Shown piece by piece: positions 12,426 through 24,984 of a stretch of DNA of 64,000 nucleotides. Both the position numbers and the translations under genes were made by a program. This DNA comes from Guadua angustifolia. Lineage: Eukaryota; Streptophyta; Magnoliopsida; Poales; Poaceae. The DNA is taken from the NCBI GenBank assembly GCA_036346375.1, contig CM070502.1, positions 20,622,924 to 20,686,923 on the forward strand. Reading direction: 5' to 3'. The first letter of the stretch is position 1; each line of letters opens with the position of its first letter. Under the pieces are notes generated by a model. That model was not told the DNA's origin. It saw only the letters and a program-made list of their open reading frames with translations, and did not search any database.

Positions 12426-12857
12426 CTAACACTGCAGGGGAGGTGAAGTAAAATTCTATTAGAATATAATTATAAAATAGATGATCAGAAGTGACCTTGT
12501 ATATTTGGTAGTCAAATATTCTCCTTTATTGCTTTAATTAGCCTGATTTGTAGCCTTGGCTGTAGCATCAGCATCAACCGTTGTTACCATTTACTACTTT
12601 CCTAGTGAAGGTAGTTAGGATCAAGTGTTATTTCTATAATTCCTTAGTGATATTTCTTGTGTGGTCGGTTTTCTTCCTCTTTTGATCACCAAATCTTGAG
12701 CAAAATTGTCTTGGCGACTATCGATTTAGACATTCACAAGGGTAAAGCGATATTGCTCATTGCGTGATCCATGACACGCTTTCAACTTCACGCTCTGGAA
12801 GAATGGAGCATGCACGAGTGTGGGGATGACATGATGGATGTCGAGAAAGGATGGTCA
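12426..12857. repeat. Mosaic second copy of the Copia 3' end and its flank
   Basis: Blocks near identical to 9254-9518 recur in the same order: the polypurine end, LTR start, LTR middle (12494-12588), LTR end, TSD and about 65 bp of flank up to 'gaaaggatggtca'. Three unrelated pieces replace or interrupt them: about 16 bp at 12440, 28 bp at 12468 and 168 bp at 12589-12756. The TSD ACTTC and the flank are included, so this is a copy of the locus rather than a second insertion. Confidence 0.75.
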
Positions 12858-13930
12858 GCTGCTATTAGATATGGATTCGTTCCCTGACTAAAGCTTGACA
12901 GCATTCAAAGCCTGGAAGTATTGAACAACGGTGGGAAACTGCAAACCAAAGTTTCATTGTTTATTAGGACAAACAAATAGGTTATATTATATTTATATCA
13001 TTTATCAGCTTGCTAGCTTCGTAAGCTTTGTTTGGATCTTGAAGAGTCCAAGGGAGGCACAGTGTGAACTTCAACCTTGATTCCAATCGCTTAGTAATTC
13101 TATGTTTTGTTTGCATGACGTACAAGTCTGTAAAATTACATTTATTCGGTATTTGCGTTCAGTAGGAAATAACCAACACATCAGGCAACCTTTACAAAGG
13201 AAACCTGACGGACTGCAGGTTCAGGAGATGAGGAAAACGAAACAAGGTAATCTAAACCTACTTGCAATTTGGCTTTCCCTTGATTTAGAATTAGTAAGAT
13301 CCTTCAAATTTGCCTCGGGATTTTGGCACACGGTTCCGATTTTCCGAATCTTGGGGCCAAACCAGACGTTTTACTTCTTTCACACTCACAGAGTGATCCA
13401 AGTGAAACTTGCCACTGCCGTTTCCCCTAAACATGTTTTAATTAATAATTAATAGCTCCAGCAATCCCCCAAAAGAATCCATCTGATGATATCACAATCA
13501 ACGGACCAGCATAAAAAATAATTAGTATTTGGGAGACGAAATTAACTTCCTACGTCAGAACTGGCAGAACTAGGACATCGTATTAGACCAAAAGGCAGCA
13601 AATTTTCCGCCGGCAATGCAATAATACAGAGAAACCGCAAAGCGATTGTTTGAAAACCGAGATGCAAAGAAAGTTGCGATCGAACTAGGTAAGAAGAAAG
13701 AAGAGAGGTGGAGAGAGATAGAGCGAGAGGAAACCTGCAACGAGTCACATGAAGCGTTAGAGGTGGCCGCACGGCCGGTGATTATTCACCCCCATTTTGA
13801 CTCGGCGTCAGCGGCGCTAAAACCAGGGTGAAGCCAAGAGCCCACGAAGATGGTTTCCGAGTTCGTCGTGTGGTGGGGCCGGTGATCACTAACACATTAG
13901 ATTAATGTCAATTATCATGCCTAACGCAAA
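12858..13930. other. Unassigned sequence upstream of the tRNA gene
   Basis: Mostly single-copy-looking DNA with a GC-richer part at 13540-13880. A plus-strand frame at 13102-13452 and a minus-strand frame at 13542-13772 are open, but I recognise neither and no splice-supported gene could be built. It could hold exons or a leader of an unannotated gene. Confidence 0.3.
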
Positions 13931-14001
13931 GCACCAGTGGTCTAGTGGTAGAATAGTACCCTGCCACGGTACAGACCCGGGTTCGATTCCCGGCTGGTGC
14001 A
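13931..14001 (+). tRNA. tRNA-Gly (anticodon GCC)
   Basis: 71-nt cloverleaf without an intron. The acceptor stem pairs GCACCAG with CTGGTGC, with discriminator A at 14001. The anticodon loop is CTGCCAC with GCC at 13963-13965. The internal promoter boxes are present: the A box covers TGGTCTAGTGGTAG and the B box GGTTCGATTCC. It decodes GGC and GGU. It matches the standard plant cytosolic tRNA-Gly(GCC). The copy looks intact and CCA is not encoded, as expected for a nuclear gene. Confidence 0.97.
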
Positions 14002-16400
14002 CCATTAGCTTTTTGATTCTGCTCTCGATGCCGGCCGATATCCCAATTGGCCACCCCAACACGTCCAACACGTAGCCACCGCGCCCTCCTACAGGCTACA
14101 GCCAGTTCCCTGTCCAGGTGGGCTATCGCCTCTTACAAGGGCGTTTCTCATCGATATGCCGCTCAATAAATTCCACGATCTGCCATGACAGGGCTGTCCT
14201 CATCTGCCGCCCTCTCCTACACCTGCACCGCGAACCATGGCAATGCCGATAGCTCGCTCCATTGTCCATATCGGGTTTCCCGGTCGGAGCAATGCAACAA
14301 GCCAACAACCTGATCAGCCCACGAGATCGGTGGTTGGCGTGCGCGGCAGGCGACCAACGTCGCACGCACCAAACACGACGAAAACATCGCGGCCAGCGAG
14401 GGATCCGCAACCGCCGCTCCTCGGGCGCCAAACTCGAGCTATCGCCGCGCGTGTAGAATGCCCATGGCCATCAAGCGGGAATTCGCATTGAAACTCTTTG
14501 ATTGCCAATTTTTTGGACGACCGATTACTCCGGCAAGCACAGTGACTTGGTCATTATCGAGAAAAAAAATGAAACGTGCATTGATTTACTCAGTCAAACT
14601 TAATTTGTGTGTCTCCAGCACGACGGCCTCCGTTGGAAACATACAGTAGTTGCACATGTTCCTAGTACATAGTTACTGACTCGTTCTAAACCCTTTGAAT
14701 CACGAACTAAGTTGGTTGAATCCGAATTACGTATCGTGATTCGAACGAACCATGTTTCTAGTAATATGGAGTATACTCAATGTCGGTGAAAGTCTGCACA
14801 GTCAAAATTGGTTACTGGCTTATTGTACTTGATGCCAAACATTTTTTTCCAGCATGAATATTTCCTTTTGCGTGCAAGCTCTCTCTCTCTCTCTCCCCCT
14901 ACAGTGCACAATAGTCAAACAAGCAAACTAGTTGCAAAATCAGGATGAAAAAAAGAGTGGGCTTAAAGGACTAAACTTCTGTCTGCTGACGTCATCCTCC
15001 ATCTCGGCTTCCCCACACCACCAGCACCACACACGAGCTCGCCAACAGAGGCGAATGGGAGGACATCAATATATTTGTAATTCTATTGGTTTGAAAATGG
15101 AATCATGGTACATAACACTAGCAATTAATGATAAGTAGCTGCCCTACTACTAAATGTTCTCGCCTATTTTCCGCCCTACCACATCTGACAACATGGCCAT
15201 TGATTTAATTTTCCTGTGGATCCTAAATGCCATTCAAAGAATTACTTACCAATAAATTACATATGCTTCAATTCCTAATATCTAAAATAAGAGGTAAATG
15301 TAAGGAAGAAAGAAATTGCCCTCTGTACTTGTAATGGCACGCCTGCTCTAGCTTCTACGCGCACCCCCAAGATCCCTTCCAAGATGGCACCAGACGAAGA
15401 GGACAGCTTGGCGCCACTGCCTCAGTCCTTGCAGTGTACACCTCTAGCATGTTTGTAGTCGCCACGATAAGGTTAGGGTGGGGTCAACATGCTTCGATCG
15501 CCTCACTACCGCAAATCGACGTCACATTCGGGCCCGAAGGCCGCACGGTTCGTTTCTCCATTATTGCAAATCTCCGAACAAATACAAGTATACAACTATA
15601 TCACTAGCTAAACAATATAGTAGTAGTAATGTAATTAATTACAATATATCATATACTAACTAGAGCAAACTATAAAATTAAATGCAGTCATGCAGCAGAT
15701 GCTTGGTAAGAGTTCCATTTGAGACTCATTTTTTAGTGTTATTGTCCCTTTTCTTTGGTTCACCAATGTCGATGTCTAGTGTTCCCTCTTTGGGTTTTTT
15801 CACAAGAGGTGCTTCTATATTTTTTTTTTAATAGTTACATAAATATTAAAGTATGAATAAATAATAGATGATGATTATTTACTCTTTTGTTTACTTTAAG
15901 ATTTATATAATTTATATTGGGAGAGAAGTATTGAAACGTTACTCATTCTTCTTAAATGAAGGGCATCCTTGGTTCCAAAAACAAAACAAAAAACTTAAGG
16001 AGTTTACAGTTACATGACACAATGCTAAATGACGCAACTGTTAAATACGCTCCACGTAGGGAAATTCTACATCACATTTTTTTTCTTCTTTTCAAACCAA
16101 AACTCATACGAATTCTGACTCTTGTAAGCCCATCTCTACCATTTCCCACCTTAGCGCACAAAAACAGAGACAAGGTTTCCGAACGAGAAAGAAAGTCACA
16201 TGAGATGTGGGAGTTCATATAGGCTTTTGTAGAAAAAACATATGCAACGAAATGTTCCAAATAATAAGAGGAAAACGTAAAAGAGAATCAAATGAACCAG
16301 ATTTTGCAGTTAGATCATGGAAGAAAATTTCATCATTCAAAAATTTCTTTACATCTCTCGTTAGAAAAAGAATCAATAACTGGCAACCCAAAAATGCTGC
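14002..16400. other. Intergenic, no gene recognised
   Basis: A GC-rich patch at 14100-14480 is followed by A+T-rich DNA. A short CT microsatellite lies at 14878-14896. Short frames at 14237-14508 are open in several registers without recognisable products. The region between the tRNA gene and the SET-domain gene's 3' end shows nothing else I can name. Confidence 0.4.
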
Positions 16401-16578
16401 TCAGAAATAAGCTTGGTAGGACGGCACTTCTTGAACAAGCGATCTGATTACGTAGGTGATGTGTCAGTAACCTGGAACATTTGTCCTGTGCCAGTGCAAA
16501 ATATCACCTATCTTCACGATACCATGATAAGAACTTTGCAGAATTCTTCGTTGGCTTGAATCTCATCAATAACAGAAC

Positions 16579-19500
16579 TCATAGTAACACCAGGGCTTTG
16601 GATTTAGATCCTGTGGCGGCATATCAACCTTTGGGGTCAGTGTAACTTAAATGGCAAATCATTCTATTGAATCAGTAAACAACTCATTTAATCTTATGAA
16701 TCACTGCAACATGGTCGTAAATACAGAAATGGACAGAACTGTCACTGGGCTTTGCTTGTATTGACACTAAACTATTTTAAAGAAAAGAATTCAAAATTTA
16801 CATCTACCAACATTAACCAAAGCTTGGGAGCAGGCTCCTGGTACGGTTGGTGCAATAAGCGCTTCAATTGCTAATTTAGCTAGCTTACGTCAGTTCAAAG
16901 AAACCTAACCAATTAACCATGAACATACCAAATATAAAAACCACTCACAAGACTGTAAGAGCATGAAAGATATCACAATTAGAGCACAAAATCTTGATCC
17001 TTTTCCTTGAGAAACTGGCATACTAAATCATCATTTTTTTCAGAAAAAAAAGAGCGGTGGACACCGTGGTAATATAAAATTCAACTCCAACTTCTACACA
17101 AGAAAACAATAAAACGAAATTGTAACCCATTTCTTTCGCTTTTTTTAGTTTCTTCTTATGTGGCTTTAGTAAAGGTTTGATTTTCTGTACCACAGTAGAT
17201 CAACTAAAGGCTTATTTGTTTTAGCTTTTGATTCTAGATTCTAGCCCCAAAAGCAGAATAAAAAATAAACAGGCTGATTCTAGAATCCGATTCTCACAAT
17301 CCAGCTCACCCATATACACTAGAATCCACAATCCACTTCATATGTGCTTTTGGATTCCAGTATTTGGAGAATCAGCTTTTCTACAATCACAATCCAGAAT
17401 CAGCTTTTAGAGAATCCAAAGCTGAAACAAACAGGCCTTAAATGTCTACCTTCCTTATCTTTTTCTGAATTTTCACGATGATCTGATATTTCTCACGCTC
17501 ACCAATTACCATGAAATGGTTTTCGTTGCATATAACCATATATTAGATCAGTTTGTAATTTTCCACCCAAATATCAAGAGAATAATCAGGTTAAATTGAA
17601 GAATACATTTGCTAATGCTTTTGCTGAGAAGTTGTTTTACACATATAGTAGACAAGGTATTTGCCTTACACTACACTCTTACAGTAGGAAATCAGTACCG
17701 GTAACTGTTTTTTTTTTTTTTGAACCACATCTTCCAGTAACTGTTAAGTGCACTATAAATGAAAGCTTAAGGCACTTACTTGAGATGCACCTTTTGTCCC
17801 GGCAAAGATTGCTTGTACAATAACATTTGAATGCCTTGACAGGGTGATTGACATCATCAAAATCAATTCCATAGTCCTAGGATTAAAATGTGCACAAGAT
17901 TTTGTCATACTTTGAAGGATGACTTAAAATAGGCAATGATATAGGCCACAAGATCCCACCAAACAAAGAAGGAACAACAGCCATGGCAAAATATTCATTG
18001 GACTGCAGTCATAAAGTCCACGAGGCCCAGTAGTCTAAAACATGATATGAAACTGAATTCAGCTAGGATGGAAGAAATTGGTTATCCCATATTTTATGGT
18101 CCATGTTGATTCACTAGTAAAGAGCTGATGCAGCGCAATGGAGCATAAATGTAATTGCACGAAGTACCACCTACCCATGTCAGTTCTTCAAAAGGCTCTA
18201 TTTTCCTTGTTGTGAAATAGGCCAGCTGAATAAAAAAAGGAAGAAAGAAGTAGGCATAATAGGCTTCAGATTTGGATTAAGACATGACACCAGTAACAAG
18301 CTAGAGTTACACATACATGGTAGTAATGGTGGTCGGGTGTCTCAATCTCAACAGGTATTCCAATCATGTTAGCATCAAAGCACCTGCAGCATATGACACG
18401 CCAAGTCAACATGTAGAAAGTATGGATTCAGCAGTCTCGAAACTCGAAAGCAGCACCTTTTTCAAATTACTTCCATATTCAAATTTTGGGTAAGACCTTA
18501 AGTGGTGTTAGCTAGCTTCAGATTACAGTAGCGTCACTTGGGTGTCCTTTAAGTGTTGACATAAGGCAATAATACAAGTGTAACCAGACAATCATTCGTC
18601 TACTAGTTTATACGCATTTTGTACAAACTGCATAGTGGTGACAACAGTCACAAATTAAGATAGTTTCACTAGTACATAGAATCAGGGCTAAACTTTCCGG
18701 CCACAAGGTTTTCCCCGGACCCTGTCCATAGCTGATTGATGGTAAAATTCTGGCCAAATTTGAACATTTTACAAATTTAGATTGAAATTTTGTACTATAG
18801 TTAACTCCAAACAACGTAAATGGTCAAGTACTTGCCAAGTCTTGCAAAAAGAGACGAAAGCAACAAATCTCAACCGGGTGCTAGGAAAAAAACGGGTAAC
18901 TAATGGGAACTGGCTGGTTCCCACCAGTTTTTCTAATCCTGTATAGAACCAACACCATCATGTATCATGGAGAACTTCACAATAATTGTTATGTGTTTCT
19001 GGTTAAAAAAACACTTCCGTAAAAGAAATATTACCTGTGGTTTATAAATCTTGCCACATTCCCATAAAAGGTGCCGTCTAGACAGAGGGCATCGTCATCC
19101 TTCAGAAAACCTTCGGTGCCCCAGTCCGCATCAAGTAACAAAGGGTATGTGTGCTTTGCTTTACCAGTCTCATGAATTTGTCGCTCATGTAGTTCACTGT
19201 TTGTTAATATTTCACCAACATACTCACAAACAAAAGCACCTCGAGGAAGTTTCTCAGCAGTGCGCAGTCCCCATCCCTTTTTTCCAGGGGTTAGGAACAC
19301 CTGAAACGATGATAGATTACAAATGATTATAAAACACATATATGATATGAAATTTTCTGCGGTAAGCACATGAGCATACACAGACTGCACAGCATTGCAA
19401 GAAATAAAATTGCTGCTACCATCATAATTCCATCATACTTGGCAATTGACACAGATTAATGTCAACTTTATCTTTAGAAGAAAAAGGGTAATGCCAAGAG

Positions 19501-21661
19501 CTTAAATGCGTAATTACATGACTTGCCTGTAGATGGCGAGTAATGCCTCGCTGCACCACACGGTTTCCACAATTTCTAGTGCAGCCGCATTTACTCCAGC
19601 ATTCCTTGATAAATTTCTTTATAAGGTGTCCTTTACAAGGATCAGGATTCACTTCAGTGTTTGGCAAATCAGAATTTACTTCAATCTTCACTCGTTCCTG
19701 TGGACAAATCTTGCAGTAGAAGTGAGGATGTTTATGTGGTTCTTGAAGCATTGAGACACAAGAATCTAAAAACCCTTCTTTAAGCAGGCCATTTCTTGTA
19801 TAAGCGAACTCTCCTGCAGTTTCTGTTGCACACGCGCAAGGTAGTGGTTGTGCTAGACAGTCTCCAAAACAATCAGAACAGCAATTTGCATCTCCTATTC
19901 TAGCAAGCGAAAAATTCATGTAGGCCTTTTGGAATGTGATATTGCGTGGAATGTAGTGAAATGGAGGAGGAAGAGTCCCATTGTCAACTTCATTAACTAT
20001 TGGTATATTCACACGTTCTTCGCCTTTTGTTATATCGTTGGCATCATGAGGTGGTCTCTTGGCACCAATAGTCAGTTCATCAGCAGCATGTTGCACATCA
20101 GAAGTTCTGTGTGCATATTTGTTACCTGGAGGATTTTTGCAACATTATAGAAAATCCAAAGCATCCAGTTAGAACTTAAAGGTATTGGAATTAACACCAA
20201 GAAAAAAATAATAATAATAACAGGACAGCCACAACAAGATGACGCAGTTTCTGCAGGGAAAAAATGGGTATCTCTCAAACATTGCAATACATATATTGGT
20301 ATCACTAGAAGAGTTATGCCAGTATTTATAAATTTCAAATTTTACAGCACTTAAGACTACAGTTCCTACAACAAAATAAGCTTAAACACATGCCAAAGAT
20401 TTTAGCCAAATTGTTCAACAGTGCAAACAGGACTACAGTAACATATTGACAAAATAGCAATGAAGTTAACAAGTAATGTGCCTATCATTAATAAAGATTA
20501 CTCCATGTATTCCCAACAATGCAATGACTTCTCACGGTGTATGAGTTAAAACTTAATACTGCTAATTTCTATTACACTATGTTACATTATGAAAGCAATT
20601 TGATGATGAATGTACTAATAATATCATTTTCGTGTGGAAAATTTAGGTACTTTCATATACACTATCAGTAGTCAAAGTTTAGAAGGTTTGGCTACACATT
20701 CTGTAAATCGACCTATATTTGGGAACGGATGGAGTAGAAAGCAAGACTTCAAAACCCACACATCCAGATAGGAATATAACAGACGCTGATCTGACATCAA
20801 CTGTATATTTTTGTTATGTAACAGAAATGCATAAAAACTAGGAGTCCAACGAAAATCACTAAAAAGTGAGTGCTCTGATATGTATTATTATTTATTAATT
20901 CCAATATGAGAATTACTTGCCTAAAGGGATATTACCACCGTGAGGGCTGGAGTCTAGAATTTTTGGACACATAACTGCTGGTGGACTCTCAAAAGTCTGA
21001 AGGCCTTGACCTCGGAGTAATAAAGCAGAACTGTTTTCACCAATTGTTGTATCATATTCAACATTAGTTTGCATATTTGATTCCTTAATCAGTAATCGTG
21101 AGGAAGACAACTGCAATTGGTTCCCAGTGACTTCTCCCTCACAAACAGATTGTGGGGACAGCGTGCCTGCTTCTTCCTGTAGTGGAGCTTCAGCCAGTTC
21201 TCTCTTGTCATTGCCATGTATCTTGGATGCAAGTTTTTGACATTGCTGTTTTATCTTAAGCTTCTTGTTACAGTGGTCCGAATCAAGATTCTTTGTCTTG
21301 CTAGCTTTCCTTTTCTGTCCTTCCTGGTACATTGATAAAGATTGAATTGAACCAAAAAATGGTAAATTAACGAAATAATAAGAGAAACAGTGCTCAACTA
21401 ATAAAAATTGACTTAAACCATTTAAATATCCAACTATAAATCAGAGCATAAGTGACTATATTGTACTTTGAGAACTGGATCGTCAAATATAGCATCAGCT
21501 AGAGCTTGAAAATTATCAGCTTCTATATGCTCCCAGTTGTAATCAGACAATTCTAGTAGATTATTCAACACTACTGAAACAGTTTCTCTCGACACACCAA
21601 TATCAGCCATGGATTTGACGGCAGCATCAAATCTTGCCTTGGAAATCTTTGGAGGTGCCAT
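16579..21661 (-). CDS. SUVR-type histone-lysine N-methyltransferase (WIYLD + pre-SET/SET/post-SET)
   Basis: Predicted nuclear enzyme that methylates histone H3 lysine (H3K9 in the SUVR family). Eight coding exons, from 5': 21661-21467, 21323-20917, 20106-19527, 19300-19035, 18383-18317, 18225-18175, 17876-17780, 16610-16579. All junctions keep one frame: 564 codons plus TGA. Residues 1-65 form the WIYLD domain (exon 1). The pre-SET zinc cysteines span 276-381. The SET core has GWGLRT (~403), EYVGEILT, RFINHRC (C484) and ELTWDYGIDF (522). The post-SET cysteines are 540, 542 and 547. The start follows a 3' splice site (TGCATGCAG|G), so a 5'UTR intron precedes it. The intron after exon 3 is GC-AG. 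Introns carry two MITEs. The exon 8 call is the least certain. Closest family: Arabidopsis SUVR1/2/4. Confidence 0.88.
17208..17438. mobile_element. Tourist/Harbinger-like MITE in the last intron of the SUVR gene
   Basis: 231 bp flanked by TAA (17205-17207 and 17439-17441). The terminal inverted repeats are AGGCTTATTTGTTTTAGCTT and, complemented from the right end, AGGCCTGTTTGTTTCAGCTT. The interior repeats 'gattctagaatc' and 'gaatcagctttt' motifs. It has no coding capacity. Confidence 0.8.
20501..20734. mobile_element. Stowaway-like MITE in intron 2 of the SUVR gene
   Basis: The ends are CTCCATGTATTCCC and, complemented, CTCCATCCGTTCCC. TA dinucleotides flank it at 20499-20500 and 20735-20736. 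About 234 bp, A+T-rich, non-coding. The ends match the 'TACTCCCTCCGT' Stowaway type. Confidence 0.75.
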
Positions 21662-22967
21662 CCTGCATGCAATTGAAGAAATCAGCATGGCACATAATAT
21701 GAAAAGTGACTTCCTTGAAAAAACTAAGTGATAAAAAGCATAAACACATAGGAAAAGTTAAGCTTGGTATGCCAAACTTCTTATGAAGATGTACAATGCA
21801 GATAAGGATATGGTACATTATGAGAAGATGTGGACTAAGTGAATGCAACATAGGTTGCAGGAGTCAGCACTCACTTATTTAACCTTGGACTAGGCCACTA
21901 GCATTGCATTCATTTGGGTTTTATATCTTGTCTCAAACTCCCCTGGGAAGCCCCTTTTCTCAATCTTCTAGTCATGTTGCAGCTTTCTTGCTGTTATTGA
22001 TACTTTGTGATATCTTAATTACAATTTTAATTCTCCTAACTTAAAACTTAAAGCACAAATAGTTAGTGAATATCATATTGTATGGAAGAAAAAAATTACA
22101 AGTTTAGAAACATCCCAGCAATACACACTCAACAACATCTGAAGATGACAAACAAAGACATGCTATTTATGTTAGCATGTTTGAAAAAAGTTTTGCCTTG
22201 TCAAGCTGTGCACTTGCATATTGAAACATTGTACGAACAGTATCCTTATCTCGATTCTCACCTTTTAGCTTTCATTTCCTTTTAATCTACTTCAAGTGAC
22301 TGAGTTATATTGATACTTCACAACTGTAAGATATAACAAATACGCAATTTCCATGCTTTACTACTGCATGAAACACCTCACAACTGATATGTAAAAGCAT
22401 GGCCACATCACGTGAATTACCAACAATTTGAATGCAAATATCAACAAAAGTATGAACAAGGTACAAGCATTTTATGAAGAAAAATAAAATCAAAACAAAT
22501 AATGTCATTGTCATGACGACAACAAGCATGTTATGAACCTTATTTCATAGAGGTAAATACCATGTAGAAAGGGGTCGGACTGCGCCACGGCTTGAAGAGG
22601 AGTAACACAAGGAGAGGAGATAGATCTAAAGAGGGAGAAGACCTTGGTGGGAAGTCTTGTACTTTATTATTACTTAAATTTGATGTTTCCAGTACTCAAC
22701 CTTAATTCCTTACATAGAGGATGATGGACTTAATAGTCTTCGGAAACTAATAAATATTCCCAATAACAAATCTTCATCCTGGGAAGCTAACAAAATATTT
22801 TGGAAAGTAGACAACTTGATTAACAAGAAGAAGCCTTAGTAATCTTGGCTGTGGGCCCCTCTCGTGTAGACAGTACCAGTGTACCACATGCTAGAGTATG
22901 GCGTGCTGTAGGAACGCTGCAGGCCCCACACCATGCCAAAGCAACAAACCAAGGCACTCGCTACACG

Positions 22968-23115
22968 AACCGCTCCCATGAACTTGGACTGATCGCACCA
23001 AAGCAACACAACACGTCAAAGTTCACAGATATGGACCTAAGAAAAAACCCTCATCGTAGTCTCACAGACAAATGCACACACCTCCATTAACAAACCACTG
23101 GAGGCAATGTGGGGC
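22968..23115 (-). repeat. Leader/intron repeat unit, copy C (degraded)
   Basis: Shares ordered blocks with 27899-28058 and 28098-28253: 'tgatcgcaccaaagcaacacaa', 'tcaaagttcacagatatggac', 'aaaaaaccctcatcgta' and 'cacacacctcc'. On the minus strand the unit contains a splice-donor-like GGAG|GTGTGTGCAT. It lies upstream of the SUVR start codon on the gene's strand. Confidence 0.6.
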
Positions 23116-24789
23116 CACCACCTCCTCCCAACTTTATTGTGCTAACTTAGAAGCAAAACCAACCGTTTTCATACTGCCCAGCAACAGAATCCAGAAAAAC
23201 AAAGAACGTGTTATTCACTTATTCATGTTATTTGTCAGTTTTTTCCTTGTCTGTCTGTGAGCATGCAAACTAGGACATTGCTTGACCAGTGTTATAAACA
23301 TTTCACCTCGTTTTTGCCTTACATAAGGTGCTAAATTCTGTAAAAATTATGTGAGTGCAGTATTGTAAAGTTCTGAACCTTGCACGAGGTATGGCTTACG
23401 AGACTAGAGACGTAAACAAATACAGAAAATATCTGAGGTACATGGTTAGTGAATGCAATAGAATATGGATTTGGATAACCTCGCACCCCCGCCCCAAAAG
23501 AAAAATCCAAATTCATTATGACGTCTGCAGGGCGGCGAAGCCTGTTAAAAGAAAAAAAAAAAAATTTAGTTATTACCAAATTCAACCCAACATTATGACG
23601 TCTGTATGTGCATTTTCCCATCCAAACGTTCATTAAATACATGAGCTCGCATCTATTTCTCTCTAGGTTCAAGTTCAAAAACATGAGATTGGTTCCTACA
23701 GGATGTACTTTCCTATAAACATGCAGCATTTATTTTAATCAAATCCATGAATAGAAATAGAAAATCAATTGTCAGCTCATTTAAATGTACAACCTTTAGT
23801 TCTAAAACATACGGAAGATTGCGGCATTGTCTGATCAATATTGGAATCCTATCTGAAGCAGGTGAATCCAATCCATATATGTATCTGGGAAGATCTCATA
23901 TTCTCACTGCTTGGAATTTTCTTGGAAGTTAGTTAGGACGTATCACATAGTCTTGTGCAAGATCACCAAAAAGCAAGACCATTGCATATGGACAGCAAGG
24001 TGGTATTGAAATTCATGAAAAACCGTACAAAATTCGCTCAAAACCGAACGGTTTCTAAAGTCAAACAAATTTAAAATCTGGTCAAACCACTGAGCAATTT
24101 TCGAACGAAATGGATGAAAACCGCTAGTAAAGGCTCGAATTTCAAGCGGTTTTTGGTGAAAACCGGCGATAATTGAAAAAATGGGGAAAATGTAAAAAAT
24201 GGGAAAATTGCAAAAAAAAATGTTGTAAAATTTTTAAAAAGTCATTAAAGGACAAAAAATAGGAAAAATGTAAGAAAAATATTAAAAAGTATGGAGAAAC
24301 ACGAAAAAATCCCGGCATGACCTTTCCTAAATGTGGAAAAATTTCGATATGACCTTTACTATATTTTAGACAATTGCAAATTGTAAAGTAGACATTTAGC
24401 AATAATATGTCAACAAATAATCTTTCATTTCAATACTACTCATATATCAATCCAATAAGTACAAAAATAGGCATTCACATAATGACATACCAATACCATT
24501 CACATATCAACATAATTTACATTTCAATACCGTATAAAAATTGTTTGTGTAAATAATTTGGAAGAAATTGCTTGTGTCAAATTGCACATTGTATAACAAA
24601 ATAAGTGCATAATATAACTAGTGATACAGAGTACAACTTCCATACTAAAGTTTTAATAGTTCATGCATGCATACAATGAGAAGTAAGCTTTTCAATATTG
24701 GATAACATTAACATATTAAAATACACCAAAGCAAGATAATTTCTATGCATACAAATGTCGCTACTTGAACAAATAGTACCATTTTCGGA

Positions 24790-24926
24790 TGTCATCCATT
24801 GCAACTAAATATATTTCAACAAATATTGCTACTAAATATAATTGAACAAATATTGGTACTAAATATACTTCAATAAATATTGCTACTAAATTCAACAAAT
24901 ATTGCTATTGAATATAATTAAATGGC
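24790..24926. repeat. Minisatellite, ~28-bp unit
   Basis: About five tandem variants of 'ttcaacaaatattgctactaaatata'. The copies differ by short indels and substitutions. It lies just left of the solo LTR. Confidence 0.8.
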
Positions 24927-24984
24927 TCAAAAATATCTCTAAACTTTTTTTTTTAAATATTCACACCAGAGGTCATAAAGCTAT

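Noticed and set aside
20096..20158. Splice acceptor CTCCAG at about 20126 for SUVR exon 3
   Set aside because: Joining exon 2 there gives AAG TAA, a stop. The acceptor CACACAG at 20107 keeps the frame.
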